Below are positions 42,461-56,140 of a stretch of 64,000 bases of DNA, one piece after another. Every line of letters begins with the position of its first letter. Within the stretch, counting starts at the first letter, position 1. Made by a program: the position numbers and the translations under genes. The stretch spans positions 11,843,501 to 11,907,500 of the forward strand of contig JAFFSR010000244.1 in assembly GCA_017163975.1 (NCBI GenBank), written 5' to 3'. The notes below the pieces were generated by a model that ran no database searches, was not told the DNA's origin, and saw only the letters and a list, made by a program, of their open reading frames with translations. Source of the stretch: Anastatus disparis (taxonomy: Eukaryota > Arthropoda > Insecta > Hymenoptera > Eupelmidae).

Positions 42461-43560
42461 AAATAAATCATAATGAAATAATTTTGAAAAAATTTATCTC
42501 ACAGTCATCATTACTTTATTTTAAATGTTATAAAGTTTATAGAATTATATTATGCATGAAACAGTATACATGCGCTCTTTCTTTCTTAGAATAAATAATT
42601 TCACTGATGACTGCATTAAGAAATTACATAAGCATTTCTTCTCAAGAAGAGTTAAATCTTTAAAACTAATTGTATTAAATAAAATATTATATAAAAAATG
42701 TTGCAGTACACTTTAATCTTTCTAATCATCCATGGATGATCCTAAAAATAATTTATAGACTCTAATGGCATTAATTATTTGAGGTAAAAACAAATTTTTT
42801 TTTAGGGTAAATTTTTTTGAAAGTTGGTCTAAAGAATGTTACAAAAATGGTATGATCTTATAGTTTAGATTTTACTTGCTATTTGTACTTAAAATTTGCT
42901 CACATAGATCAATTCATCACATCAATTCAATAAATTAATCATGTAACCAATATATCATTTACGTCTATTATAAAATTCTCCTGTATTGTATTGATGAGTC
43001 TCGCAGGAGAATTCTGAGCCAAAATGTAGATTATTATTTATTTTAATTTTTTTTGTAACATTTTTCAGACCAACTTTCACAAAATTTTTCCTTAAATAAA
43101 AAAGTTTTTTTTTCACCTTGAACAATTAATATTAGGTTGAAACAATGTCTTTTAATACTCTCAAATATACAATAAATTTATTCAGATTTAATGCTTGATA
43201 AAGAATGTTATTTATGTAGACTTACGATGATTTTTATTAAGATCTTCTCGTGATCACCGTAGATTCAAACAAAATTTTTTTGGACATTATTGGTCTTATT
43301 CCTGTATCAGGTTCCTTGGCAGACGAGGTAACAATTTCAGCATTCGATCAGGTGTCAGTCCTTAATCAAGCTGATATCAATTGACTCCAGTTAAACATGG
43401 CACCAATTTTCTATAAAGAAAAAAATTTTAATAGTATAGGCTAAAAAATTGATTTAAAAAAATTTTATGTCCAGAAAATTTAAAGTTTAACGAAAAAAAG
43501 AAATTTGACATCATTTGAAAATTTCTCCTTATTTGACATATCTCAAAGTAATTTTGAAAA

Positions 43561-44246
43561 TATTTATCTTCGCATAATTAAATTAACTCAAAAATTCAAA
43601 ATTTTTATCAAAGTGAATTACGTGTGTTAGAAAATTACTGCCAATAATTGCCAATAATGGCAATCTGACAATAAATTTAAGCATACATATTTAAATTAAT
43701 GAATTTAATGCTATGACAATTATATCTAAATGATGAGTAAAATAAAATTAATAAATTTTCACGATTTTAGTAAGTTTAATTGTATACATAGATAACTTTA
43801 CAGCTGTTGAATTGATAGTAAAATGTCAACGAACAGAAAAGTTGTTTTTTTTCATTTATTTAATGTTTATAATAAATGAATGCAGAAAAAATAGTTTATA
43901 GAAAAAGATGTTAATTATTATAAAATTTAATTTTTTTATGGCTAAGAGATATGTTTATAATAAAAATTCAAATAATATTTATTAAGATACAAACAATGAT
44001 AAAAATACTAATATAAATAATGCATTGAATAATTCTATTAGGATCAAATTTACATTTGAATTGATTTTATACGTATTTTTTATTAATTATAAATTAATAT
44101 ATTTTGATTTAAATTCATCGCAAATATAATATATGAAAATTTTTAAATATACGCGTCAACTTTTAATTTTGTTGTAAAGACTTAACAGTCTTTAAATATT
44201 TTTATAGTATTCTACGACATTGCTTCTGCAATAAATACTGTATATT
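43561..44246. other. AT-rich intergenic stretch
   Basis: No ORF, repeat or RNA gene recognised. Confidence 0.5.
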
Positions 44247-44399
44247 TTTATTTAATTTAATGTCGCTTTATTTATGCTATTATTGCAATTGTTAATTAGC
44301 GACGGACGACATCAGTGCGTTTGTGAACAAAGCACATGTAATGTACAGAGTGATTCTTGCATCAATCTATTGCTTTACCGAGTGAGCCACTAATACCTG
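44247..44399 (-). mobile_element. tRNA-derived SINE, family S, copy 1
   Basis: Shares with the other copies the tail ATTTAATTTAATGTCGCTTTATTTATGC-type segment (45 bp), AATTAGCGACG, GTGAACAAAGCAC and a GAGCCACT head end. The tRNA B-box part is deleted. Confidence 0.75.
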
Positions 44400-44762
44400 A
44401 TAAAATATTCATAAATCAAATGCAATAGATACAATTGTTTGCTAAAATAATTTTTAAAATATTCAATTTCTTATAAATTTGTCTTTTTATGAGTTTTGTA
44501 AAATTAAAAAAATAAAACGACAAAAATTGAAAGCATAATGATATAAATAACGTTCTTCAACTGATCGAATATGAATATACACATTTATATAATAGTACTG
44601 ATGAATGAACCGCCACGGGGCTACCACGTTTTTTATCTATTGACTTTCTTATGGCAAGCGAATGCGCACGAAAAAATAAAAGAGTTTAGAGCTTTTAAAC
44701 TGGCAGTTTCATTTGGTCTACTCTCTCACGTTCTATTTCATGCAATGCATAAAGATATTTTT

Positions 44763-44857
44763 ATATGTTGCTTGTATCAATCGGCCGAGAGCGAGATTCG
44801 AAATCGGGTCCCCAAGGTTAAGAATCAATTGCTCTGCTGGATGAGCCACTGAGACCT
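44763..44857 (-). mobile_element. SINE family S, copy 2 (head only)
   Basis: The tRNA-like head on the minus strand: A box near GGCTCAT, B box GATTTCGAATC, then CTCGGCCGA. The 3' part of the SINE is missing. Confidence 0.7.
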
Positions 44858-45022
44858 AACATTCTTCAAGTTATATATAAACATGTTTACAATGCTTATC
44901 ATAAAAGCAAATTAAATGATAAAAACCAATAAAGATTTTTAAAGAATTAACCTCTGATTTAAAATTTTTGGTTATAAATTACTCTTGTACTTCGAAACAG
45001 TTTATATTAATTTAAGATAATC

Positions 45023-45227
45023 GAGGTCTCAGTGGCTCATTTGGTAAAGTGATGGATTCATAATCTCGAGGTTCCGAGTTCGAATCTCGCTCTCGGCCGA
45101 ATGATACAAGTACCATTGTACGTTACATGTGCTTTGTTCACAAACACACTGACGATTTCCGTCGCTAATTAGCATCGTAATGATGGCATAAATACAGCGA
45201 CGATAAATAAATAAATAAAAAAAAAAT
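45023..45227 (+). mobile_element. SINE family S, copy 3 (most complete)
   Basis: The head is a tRNA-like sequence with an A box (TGGCTCATTTGGTAAAG) and a B box (GAGTTCGAATC); a CAT triplet sits at the anticodon position (tRNA-Met-like). The body has TGTGCTTTGTTCACAAA and AATTAGCATCG, and the tail is (ATAA)n plus A-run. Best reference copy of the family in this window. Confidence 0.85.
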
Positions 45228-45300
45228 TTAAGATCATTAAATAAAAGGAACGCGTTTAAAAAATATAAGAACTTAGTAGAATTTCTCTAAACTTATACTT

Positions 45301-45510
45301 TTTCATTTTTTTTATTTAATTTAGCGTCACTGTATTCATGCCATCATCACGATGCTAATTAGCGACGTAGATTTCTCAGTGTGCTTGTGAACAAAGCATA
45401 TTTATCGTACACAGTGATGCTTGCATCAACAGGTTGCCGCGAGCGGGATTCGAACTCGAGTCCTCGAGATTATGAATCCATCGCTCTACCAACTGAGCCA
45501 CTGACAACCT
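45301..45510 (-). mobile_element. SINE family S, copy 4
   Basis: Nearly full length on the minus strand: T-rich tail, GTCACTGTATTCATGCC, AATTAGCGACG, GTGAACAAAGCA, B box GAGTTCGAATC, A box TGGCTCAGTTGGTAGAG. Confidence 0.85.
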
Positions 45511-46377
45511 CCTCTAAACTTATACTTATTATTTTACTATGACCTTTACTATTCTATTATAAATAAGCTATGAAGACTTACTTAAAATTCTTTAAACTTA
45601 ATAACTTTATACAGATTGCCATTTCACTATAATGTTTTTTATAATACATGCTAAAAATATAAAACTAACAAAATAAAAACATAATAAGTCAAATTAATTT
45701 ATTTTACATCATGAAAACAAGTATAAACTTAATTTTAAGAAATAAAGAAAAAAATTTTCTCAAATCAATAATTCATAAGTTTTTTATGTGAAAGTGTTCT
45801 ATTATTAGTAATAGAAAGATCATGTTATTCATACCTTTATAGTGTCGTAGTAAATTGAGATTCTTGTTTGAGTTTGATTATAATTTTCTCCAAATCCCAT
45901 TGATTATTCCCAGTTCTGCAATAAAATTTGAGCCTCCATGCACTAGTACATCAACACTGCCCGATGAGCGGTAGTAAGATCGTCGATGTTCAATAACTTG
46001 CACGAAATTCTTTTCTGCAATTTTTATAAATACCACATGTATCCTTTCGTTGACTAGTGCGTATGAGCAAGCTCTTACCTGCTCCGATGGTCCTTCCGAA
46101 CTAACTAAAGGTAAACTATATCAACACGTGATTACTATACACATATGAATTCAAATTCCACTGTCCTCTTCGAGTCTCAAAATTTATGACTTTGCGTATA
46201 TGTCAACAACTTTCTCATACATACCGCGTGATACACTTGACGATTTTACTGGCTTAAAGTTATTTAATATACACTTTTAGAACGGAATAAGATGTAAATA
46301 GAAATTTACACATTTTATAAAAATCATAAAATATCGATAAAATAATTCGATCGTTCTGAATTTGTATTATGCAAATC
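45511..46377. other. Intergenic stretch between SINEs
   Basis: AT-rich with a more complex patch at 45835-46200. On the minus strand a 64-bp interval there has intron-like borders (46078 to 46015), but the flanking frames carry no recognisable protein. No gene called. Confidence 0.4.
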
Positions 46378-46551
46378 TTTTTTTATTTAACGTTGCTGTA
46401 TTTATACTATCATTATGATGTTAGTTAGCGACGGAAGTCGTTAGTGTGTTTGTGAATAAAGCACTTTTAACGTACAGTGGTACTTGCAAAAACCGGCCGA
46501 GAGCGGGATTTGAACTCGAAACCTCGAGATTACGAATCCATATCGCTCTAC
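46378..46551 (-). mobile_element. SINE family S, copy 5
   Basis: Tail TTTATTTAACGTTGCTGTATT, then GTTAGCGACGG, TGTGAATAAAGCAC, CGGCCGAGAGCGGG and B box GAGTTCAAATC. The A-box end is truncated. Confidence 0.8.
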
Positions 46552-47691
46552 CGACCTACATCTGCACTTCATATGTAATTTAATAATAATTTTTTGAATT
46601 TTTGTAGTGCTAGAGATTATTATTTTTTACGATATACCTTTAAGAATTTTCTATATTGTGATATTTAGAACAATATAAATTATAGTAAAAATAGTAAAAA
46701 CAAAAAGTATTTCAGTATTTTACATTCTTTTTTTCTTGATATACATAGTCTCTTTTTTATAATTTTAAAACATTTACAGATTTAATTATTTATGAAACAT
46801 AAAATCCATATAAATATAAATATTTTAACTATTGGATAATTATTTTTATCGTAGCGTTTTATTAATCTTTAATTTTTATTTATCTTATAAAACTTAACTA
46901 ATGAACTAAGAATAATATAACTTTTTTTTAACTCCTTTAGTTTTTTTTGTTTTGAACGATATAAATATTTAATTATTAATATTAAGCGGGAAATACATAA
47001 GAGATCATTTTATAAGCGCCTTAAGAAACAGATAGCCCAGTCTTATATAAGATATAAATAGAAAAATTTTAATTTTTAAAATTCAAAGATTTTTTACTTT
47101 TGCATCACAATTTTTAATAAATTTTATATTTTTATGGTATTAAATTTGATGTTTAAGACACATATATTATTTTGTAAAATTGCAATAGCAAATTATGCAT
47201 TGCAATTTGATTTATTACATCTGCGTAAACATATTAAATCATCAGTGTCAAAGTTTTACTTTAAATTATTTCATTATTAAAAACACTTGTTGATAATTCA
47301 TTTTTAACAATGAAAAACGGCTGGCTTACAAGTCAAAAATGAATTTAATTCTTACCAGCCGTTATTCATTAAAAAAACTATGTTTTTAATTATTATTATC
47401 ATTTTAAGACTTAATAAAATTTTTTAAATATTGTATACACGAAAATGGAAATTTGAATCTAAAGACGCTTCTGTATTTTATACGCATGCGTTGTTTATAA
47501 TCGTCTATCCCCCCATTTTATATATAGTTATATTTTGAGGTTAAATCACGTTTTGGCAATTACATTGGTGTGTTGTATATTCGTCAGTTTATAATACATG
47601 AAAGATCAAATTAATGGTCACCTAATTTTTTTTATTTTAAATTAGATTAGATATTACTTGATAATCAATAAAATTATATAAATATCTAATC
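46552..47691. other. Intergenic, upstream of XRN2
   Basis: AT-rich. A hairpin at about 47308-47366 (AACGGCTGG/CCAGCCGTT core) is probably a small MITE. The last 150 bp before 47692 should hold the XRN2 promoter and 5' UTR; no clear TATA box is assigned. Confidence 0.45.
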
Positions 47692-50600
47692 ATGGGAGTA
47701 CCAGCATTTTTCCGTTGGTTAAGTCGAAAATATCCAACAGTTATCATTGAGTGCATTGAGCACAAGGTTTGTATACAAACATTTACTATTATATATTTTA
47801 CAATATACTTATACATAATATATTCAATTATATGTGAAAAAGAATAATATACGTTTAATTAATGTTTTTTGTGTATTGAATTTTAGCCAACCAACGTTGA
47901 TGGAGTTCAAGTTCCTGTAAATACTTTGGATCCTAATCCAAATGGAGTCGAGTTTGATAACTTGTATTTAGATATGAATGGTATTATACATCCGTGTACA
48001 CATCCTGAAGACAAGTAAGCATTTCATTACTTATTTGTTTTAAACAAAATCATCAGTATGTTTAAGTATTTAAATTGTAAAATTGTAAAATTATTTGTTA
48101 ATAAATTGGTGTATGTGGCATTTATAGACCTGCTCCCAAAGATGAAGATGAGATGATGGAAGCTATTTTCGAATGTATAGATCGATTATTCAGGATTGTT
48201 AGACCAAGAAAGTTATTGTACATGGCTATTGATGGTGTTGTACGTAAAATCTTATTTACAAAAATTTGAGTTTTAATACAATTAATTTAAAAAATTGATA
48301 TTGAATTATTCTAAATAAATATTTTTTTATAGGCTCCTAGAGCAAAAATGAACCAACAAAGGTCTCGGCGTTTCAGAGCATCAAAAGAAACTAGTGAGAA
48401 AATAACTGAAATAGCCAGAATTCGTTCTGAGTTAGCAGCAAAAGGAGCTCATTTACCTCCAGAGAAACCAAAGGAAGATCATTTTGATAGTAATTGCATT
48501 ACACCTGTAAGTAAAAAAAAAATTATTGTTTAGAAAATATTTTGTTTACCACTCTGTGTAGTGGTCATACCTGAAAATCATAAAATATTACATTTTAATT
48601 TGTTGTGATTTTTTAGGGTACTCCTTTTATGGCTAGATTGTCATCTTGTTTACATTACTACATACATGAAAGATTAAATAATGATCCTGGTTGGAAAAAT
48701 ATTAAAGTTGTATTAAGTGACGCAAATGTCCCTGGAGAAGGAGAACATAAAATTATGGACTATATTAGACGTCAAAGAGGTATTTATTATGGAACAATTA
48801 TAATATTACTTTGAATTAAAATCTGTATGAATATTACAAATAAAATTCACAATATATATTTTTTGAATATTTATAAAATCACTTATAAAGTGGCTTCATG
48901 ATTTTCTGATTTTTATTTAATTACAGCTCAACCGGACCATGATCCAAACACACACCATGTATTATGTGGAGCTGACGCTGATTTGATTATGTTAGGATTA
49001 GCTACACATGAGCCTAATTTTACAATTATCAGAGAAGAATTTAAACCTAATAAACCAAGACCATGTGATATTTGTGGTCAGTTAGGCCATGAAATGCAGG
49101 ATTGTCTTGGAACTGAACCCAATCAACCAGGCAAACCAGAAGATGAAGGGTTCGGTGCAGAGACACAATTTATTTTTGTTCGTTTAAATGTTCTTAGAGA
49201 ATATTTAGAAAGAGAATTACAAATGCCTAATTTACCTTTTAAGTATGATTTCGAAAGAGCAATTGATGATTGGGTTTTCATGTGTTTCTTTGTAGGAAAT
49301 GATTTCCTACCTCATTTACCTTCTTTAGAAATCAGAGAAAATGCTATTGATAGGCTTGTTAATTTGTACAAAAAGACTGTCTATAAAACTGGGGTAAGAA
49401 CAAACTATTTTTTTTATTTCAAAATTTTTAAATGTAAGATTAAATGAAAACTAAATTAAATTTATTAAGATAAAAGCAAATAGCATTAAATTTACTATAA
49501 ATTCCATTTCACATGATATTTATTATTAATTCTGTTACTATAAAAAAAAAACAAGAAATAAACTAATGTACTAATATGATATAAATTTAATTTTGTATGA
49601 TACCTGGTTTCAAAAAAAAAATTGAGAATTGTTTATTTTTAATTTATTATAGGGTTTTTTAACAAACAGTGGAGATGTAAATTTAGAAAGAGTGCAATTA
49701 ATTTTAAATGATCTTGGTAATGTAGAAGACGAAATTTTCAAAAAAAGGCAGCAAAATGAATTAAATTTTAAAGCACGTGAAAAGAATAAGAGAAGAAGAA
49801 ACGATGCTATAAGTAATTTCAAACCAAATTGGACTCCCGTAGGACAATTTGCCCCTAATGTAAGTATAATGCTATATATTTTATAAATTAAAATAATGAT
49901 ATCACAATAATTATATTAATTTATGTTTGTTTAAAATAGCCATTGGGTGTCGGTAGTAACATCAAGCCAGTACAAAATGCTAGATATGAAGCTTATCAAA
50001 TGCGTGTGCAAGGAAGAAACTATAATACTAGTGCTGTCGAACGTTCTTTACAAGGCACCAATGCTACTCTTGCTCTCGAAAGGATGATGGTACCAGAGGT
50101 ATGCATTATTTCTTAATAAAGTTTCTTAAAAGAAGTGTAGAAATAATTTGTTTATGATAATTGTTAAATCATTTAATATTTATGAAAATATCAGATGAAT
50201 TAACAATCTTTTCATCTGAATATTCAATATAAAAATAAGTATAAACTACTTAATAATTTATACTTATTTGTGTTAGTTTTATAGAAAAGCATTTAAAGCT
50301 TATCTTCTGTACAAAATTTTAAAGGGAATTTGCAATATATGCATTAACAAATTATTTTATTAGTTAAGGAATGTATACTACATATTAATAAAAGAATTTT
50401 AAAATAGTTCCTGCATATGATTGTTAACAAATCTTATATACCTAGTATGAGACGTTAAAAATAAACAGTTATTTACTCTTTATAAAATATATATTATAAA
50501 TAAAATGAACTAAAATGTAAATTTCGATCAATGACTCTTTTTTGCTCTATTAGCTTACTTTCTATTTCAAGTGTTGTTCTGATAAAATAAATTGTGTAAT

Positions 50601-53600
50601 AATGAGTTACATTTATCTTATCAACAAAATTGATTCTTGTTAAAACATACATTATTTTTTTATTTAATAGAAGTGCAAATAACTGTGGCTAGTATTTTCA
50701 TTTTAAATGTTATTAGTATTTCAAATTACATTGTTCATCATTTGTTAGAAATTATTTGTTGTTAAAAATTATTCACAATTACTAACCGCTATTTGCTGTT
50801 ATTAATACCAAAATTTTAAGTTATTTACAGTAAAATAAGGTAAAAAATTTTACTTTATTTTTAGGGAGGAGGTGATAATTCTGGAAACAGAGGTCAAAAA
50901 CGTAAAGCTGAAGAAGAGGAAGAAGACGATCAAGCACATGATGAAGTAAGACTTTGGGAAGATGGATTTAAGGACAGATATTATGAATCCAAATTTGATG
51001 TACTGCCTGATAATCTAGCATTTAGGTGAGTAAATATCATTACGAATTATATTATTTATCAAGCAATGCATAAAATTTAATATTACTTTTTTCTTTTAAA
51101 TATTGTTATTTAATTTATTACAATAGCAATAATTCATTTTTATATTTATTTCAGAAACAATGTAGCTCTTCAATATGTTCGTGGCTTATGCTGGGTATTG
51201 CGTTATTATTATCAAGGATGTGCATCTTGGAAATGGTATTTCCCATATCATTATGCACCTTTTGCTAGTGATTTTATTAACATTGGAGGGCTGTCAACAG
51301 AATTTGAAAAAGGGACAACACCTGTAAGATTAAATATTCATAAATTAATACATTAATGGAGTCAAAAATAAAATTTTTTTAAAATTAAATTTACAAAGTT
51401 TCAAATGACTTTTAAATTACACATAGATTTATTATATATTATATTTTTTTTTAATAAATGTAATTGTAAATTTTTAGTTCCGACCTCTTGAACAATTAAT
51501 GGGTGTGTTTCCAGCTGCAAGTAGCAAGCATGTACCCGAACCTTGGGGCAAATTAATGAAAGATCCGGTAAATAAATTAACTAAATTTTACATTAAACTG
51601 AATCATTACAATGAAGGTAATGACGTTTACTAAAACTCTTAATATTGTTTTCAGAGATCGCCAATAATTGATTTTTATCCGGAAGATTTCAAAATAGATT
51701 TAAATGGAAAAAAATTTGCTTGGCAAGGCGTTGCTCTTTTACCGTTTGTAGATGAAGAGCGACTCTTTAAAGCCTTAGAACCTTATTATCTATTATTAAC
51801 AACTGCTGAGAGTAAGTGAAATTTTCAATTTTTAAAATTTGAAATGTTTTAAAAAGAGAATTTATTCTAAATATGCATAATTGTAACAGAAAAACGGAAT
51901 GTTAGAGGCGATGATCGATTGTACGTGGGACCAGATAATAGCGGCTTTGATTTTCTCAAAGGCTTGTACAAAAATAATATTGGTTATGATACTGAAGTGG
52001 AAATTTGTCTTGATGGTATGCGAGGTACCGTTTTACTAGCTGAAGATTGTGTGGGTGAAGGTGCTACATTACCTTCACCCATTAATACACTGCCAGTTAG
52101 AAATAATAAAATTATTTGGTATGTATTTTTATATTTTCTAATAAAAATTAAATTTAATATTATTTTGTTATTAAATTCTGATTAAGTTGTTTATAAAATT
52201 TTAAAAAATAATTTAAAAATAAGTTGCCATAAATTTTAAATTGCTCTTTTTTTTAATTTTCAGTGTAAGATTTAGGGATCCTAAATATGAGTCTGATTAC
52301 ATGTTCCCTGCCAAACGTTTAAAAGGAGCTGAAGAACCACCTCGCGTTTTAAAACCTCAAGACTTTGATCAAAATAATCAAGGTCATAATCAATGGAAGC
52401 CGCAAATAGGTTTTGTACCCTCTAATAAAGTTGGTTTACTTGGTGATGGAGGTCATCGAATGCTAGGGTATATATTATTTGTAAAATGATTCGTTAATTA
52501 AGAAAATATTTTAATAATTAAACCTTTTGATTTATAGACATCACCTCAATCAAACTAATCGGCAACCAGGAATATATGGCCATGTGCCACCACCTTCTTC
52601 ATTGCAGCAAGCTTCTCGAAGTATATATTATTCGTTATAATTTTCTTATCTTTTTAATTTTTGTATTATTTTCTTATTAATATTTACAAAGCTTAAAAGA
52701 ACTATGTCTAGTCTGGGTCCTGATGGAGAAACAATGATATATTTATATATATATATGGAACCCCTTAAGATCTATGGAAAAAATAATTTTAATATATTAC
52801 TCAAGGTTTCATGAATGTATGGACTCTATCTTTGACATGTATGACAATACAAAGATGCATTCGTTTAAACTTTTATGGAGGGCTATAGTTTTCAGTTAGG
52901 TGAAAGAATAGCGTTTGATAGCTTGTGCTATTAAAAATGTACATAATTTTTTAAAAAGATCTTATATTGACCCATGTATATATATATCTTTGCATCACAA
53001 AGATGAAGTACATATTTTTACGAAACTTGGAGTAATAAAACAATTTTTTTTTCATACATCTTATTCATATATATATTTATATATATGAATAAGATGTATA
53101 TCATTTTTCCTTTGATAAGGGCCTAATTTTACGTATAACTAGCATGATTTGCTAAATCATCTCTAGATGGAAAAATATTGTTTATGTAAAAAAAACATTT
53201 CACTAATCTCAAATTAATTTCAAAATATTATATACACATATATTCATATGATTAATCGCCAACTTGTTGACGTACAGATTATCAAGGCCGTGGTCAGTCA
53301 GGGAATCAACAAAAAAATTATTCCGGTTACCAATCCAATCAATCACGCTCTGGTCCTTGGGCAAGTGGTTATTCATCTAACAGTTATCAGTCACAACAGT
53401 CCCATCAGTCTTATCAGCAGCGTGGCTACTCGCAACAACAACAGCAACAAGGGCAACAACGCGTTGTACGGCCGTATCAGAATCAACAAAATCAACAGAA
53501 CAGAAATTATGGTCAACAGGTTAATAAATTTTAAAATTTATTTCTAACACTCGCGATACAATAATTTTTTTTATAAAATTAAATTTAATCTTTATTCATT

Positions 53601-53967
53601 AAATATTTATTGTAATATACCGTTCCATAAATATATGCTTTTTACTTTGTTTAAAAAGTAGAAACTTCTATGTAGTGGTTGTTCCTAAACATCTAAGAAA
53701 TTTAGCTCTTAGAATACATAGTTTTTTTCATTTGAAACACATCAAACATTTTTTAAATCATATTTTATATATTAAAATCAGAAAACTGAGTTGGATTGAA
53801 CAGACTATAATTTTATTGTTATTAAAGAAAAAATATAATTAAGACCAACCATATTTTATTTACTATATAGAAATATTGAATTTTAATTTAATTATCCTTT
53901 GAAATATATTTTTCAGGGCCAACAGAATTATGGAAATAATAGAGGTAACAACTGGCGCGGCCGATAA
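47692..53967 (+). CDS. XRN2: 5'-3' exoribonuclease 2 (XRN2/Rat1), 17 coding exons, 956 aa
   Basis: The nuclear 5'-3' exoribonuclease that degrades uncapped RNA, helps terminate Pol II transcription and trims rRNA and snoRNA precursors. Exons, all with GT-AG borders and consistent phase: 47692-47766, 47887-48014, 48128-48239, 48333-48506, 48617-48779, 48927-49393, 49653-49859, 49940-50098, 50865-51025, 51155-51323, 51478-51567, 51655-51811, 51890-52118, 52264-52467, 52538-52620, 53278-53519, 53917-53967. Signature stretches: [15 protein letters not shown] at the N-terminus, [11 protein letters not shown] (D54), [37 protein letters not shown] (D234, D236), a CCHC knuckle at 264-277 that separates XRN2 from XRN1, and [14 protein letters not shown]. 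The C-terminus is Gln/Asn/Gly/Tyr-rich and low-complexity and ends in RG repeats. The length fits animal XRN2, and no break was seen. Confidence 0.96.
53054..53100. repeat. Perfect AT-rich hairpin in XRN2 intron 15
   Basis: ATACATCTTATTCATATATA and its complement with a few-base loop. Intron 15 (52621-53277) is otherwise unremarkable. Confidence 0.8.
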
Positions 53968-55075
53968 GTTAAAGAAAATTGAACTATCGAAACATCACGT
54001 TACATTTTATGAGCGTAATTGTATAAATGCATGGTTATGTGCATCGAGAGTAGAAAACACTCACTGTCGTTGTAATATATCAATCAATCATTGTAATTAT
54101 AATTTTATACGTAATTCTGACTTTTTGAGAGTGACAGATTATAAAAAAAGAAAAATTCCTTTCATTTTTAATTTCTTTTTTGTTACAAAATTTATCAACC
54201 AATTGATTTGATTTAGTTTTAATTAATTGTACATGATATAAAAGCGTATGAAGTTGTAAAAATTGACATGTTAGTGGCAATTTAAGAAATTTCTGTATTG
54301 TAATTTGTTAATATTTGAAAAAACTGATCAGTACCTTAGAATGATGAGTAGACATATTTTATTATGCCGAATGTGAGATGTACTAGATAAATTTTGAATT
54401 ACATAGCTATATATATGTATTATTGTACAATTGAATTTTAATGGATTACACTACCATCAAATACTAATAATTGAAAATTTTATGTAGAATTAATATTAGT
54501 TAATATTGATTTTTATTATTTCAAGAATTATTTTTTTTAAATTATGGAAATATCAGATTTATTAAAGAAAATTAATTTAATATTTGTTTGTTATGTAATC
54601 CATTTTCAAACGACAAAATTATTTTAATGTAACAAAGATTATTTGATGAAAATTGATAAAAAAACGATGTAATGAAAGAAATATATTTGTATGCGTCATT
54701 AATTCTGTGTAAAGTATCGTTGAATGCGAAAATTTATGTATCAGGTTTGATATGTGACAAACCGATACAAAAAGTATATCTTTAAAAAAAAATGAAAAAT
54801 TCTAATAAATTCCGTAAAGCTCATTTTTTCCATATTTTTAAAACAGTTTTACTTGTTTCGCACATTATTCTTAAGAAACGATGATTGTGTTATCAATCAT
54901 TTTGACATAGAATAGAATGCATTTTTACGTTTGGTCAAGTAAACTGTTAAGGAATAAATTTTTGAAAATATTATAATGCATAATAATAGCCTAAAATAGA
55001 TTAAAAATTTTTTGAAATCAAAAATTGTTCAATTTTGTTTATTGTATCACACCTTTACCTATGTTTATATATATT
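53968..55075. other. XRN2 3' UTR and intergenic DNA
   Basis: AT-rich, no further ORF supported. Several AATAAA-like signals follow the stop codon (for example near 54953), but none can be chosen with confidence. Confidence 0.45.
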
Positions 55076-55191
55076 TTTATTTTTTTTAACGTCGCTATAT
55101 TTATACCATTATGGCGATACTAATTAGCGACGAAGGTTTTCAGCATGTGAACGAAGACGAATCCACCGCTTTACCAAGTGAGTCACTGATA
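55076..55191 (-). mobile_element. SINE family S, copy 6 (internally deleted)
   Basis: Tail TTTTTTAACGTCGCTATATT, then AATTAGCGACGAAGG, TGTGAACGAAG and an A-box end (TTTACCAAGTGAGTCACT). The B box is missing. Confidence 0.7.
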
Positions 55192-56140
55192 CCTCTGATT
55201 CGGATGACTATAAATTTAATAACATGCATTATCTATGAATTTTCGAAATTATTAACTAAATCTATCAGCATCGCTAAATGTAAAAAAATTTTCTTATACA
55301 TTCCCATTATATCTTTTACTTATATTTACCGATAAAATTTTTACAAAAATCTAATCGAAAATTTTTCTTAAATTTTATACATAAAGTACGGACGATTGAT
55401 TCTTTTTCATTTTAAATAATTTTAATATTAGTTGTTTAGTTACTCGAGCTTAAGTATAAATTCAAATATTTTAAATTAAATTAACGAAACTTTCAAAACC
55501 CTATTTTTACTTCAAACCTTATAACGTTTGATAATGATTTATTTAAATTTTGTAAAATCTTTGCAATAAGACTGCGTAGGAATTTTATTAAATATTTTTT
55601 CTTTTAATTTTTTGAAAACCAATTTTCATTGATTAACAATATTTCAAATGAAATTATGTATTTTTAAACGACTAAATCGCATTGTAGTAAAAATGGGTTA
55701 TTCATATTATTTAAATCGATTAACTTTATCTTATACGCATGTCGCGCGTATAACTATATGATACTGCGGTGGTTTATCTTTTATTTACTTTCTTTGGCTC
55801 TCTTTCTATCCCATTTCTCTCAACTATTCATCCAATTTTAAACAAACAAGTAAGAAGAGTAATTATTAGAGTCATTGTTTGGTTGAACAGTCGAATTTAA
55901 TGTTCCTCAGTCTTTAATTAAGTTGTGACAATATTCTGATCTTTAAATTATAATATCATTCGTCTGCATTTAATGTAAGTTAAATTTTATAGCTAATATA
56001 GAAATTATGAATACAGAATTTTTTTTATTTCAGGAACAAGGCAATTTAGATTAACTTATATTGTGCATGACAAATAGATAATCAAAATAAAATTTGTCAG
56101 GATTCTAAAAAAAAAGAAGTGGTACATTATAGCTTTCAAA
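55192..56140. other. Upstream region of the BTB gene
   Basis: No ORF. A possible 5' UTR intron runs from a GTAAGA donor near 55850 to a TTTATTTCAG acceptor ending near 56034. This is suggested by consensus only. Confidence 0.35.

Larger units (their letters stand above)
38586..43560. repeat. Tandem segmental duplication, copy 2
   Basis: Matches 25150-33080 in the same order and orientation, including the EcKinase-like gene and the conserved stretch at 43195-43420 (matching 32715-32940). Private insertions: MITEs at 39559, 41279 and 42187. It lacks all four insertions found in copy 1. Confidence 0.85.

Noticed and set aside
45835..46110. Spliced minus-strand gene with a 64-bp intron
   Set aside because: Intron borders look good (46078 GTAAGA to 46015 CAG), but the joined frame is short, lacks a start codon and resembles no known protein.
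44247..46551. tRNA-Met genes
   Set aside because: The heads are tRNA-like, but each is fused to the same SINE body and tail, and several are truncated.
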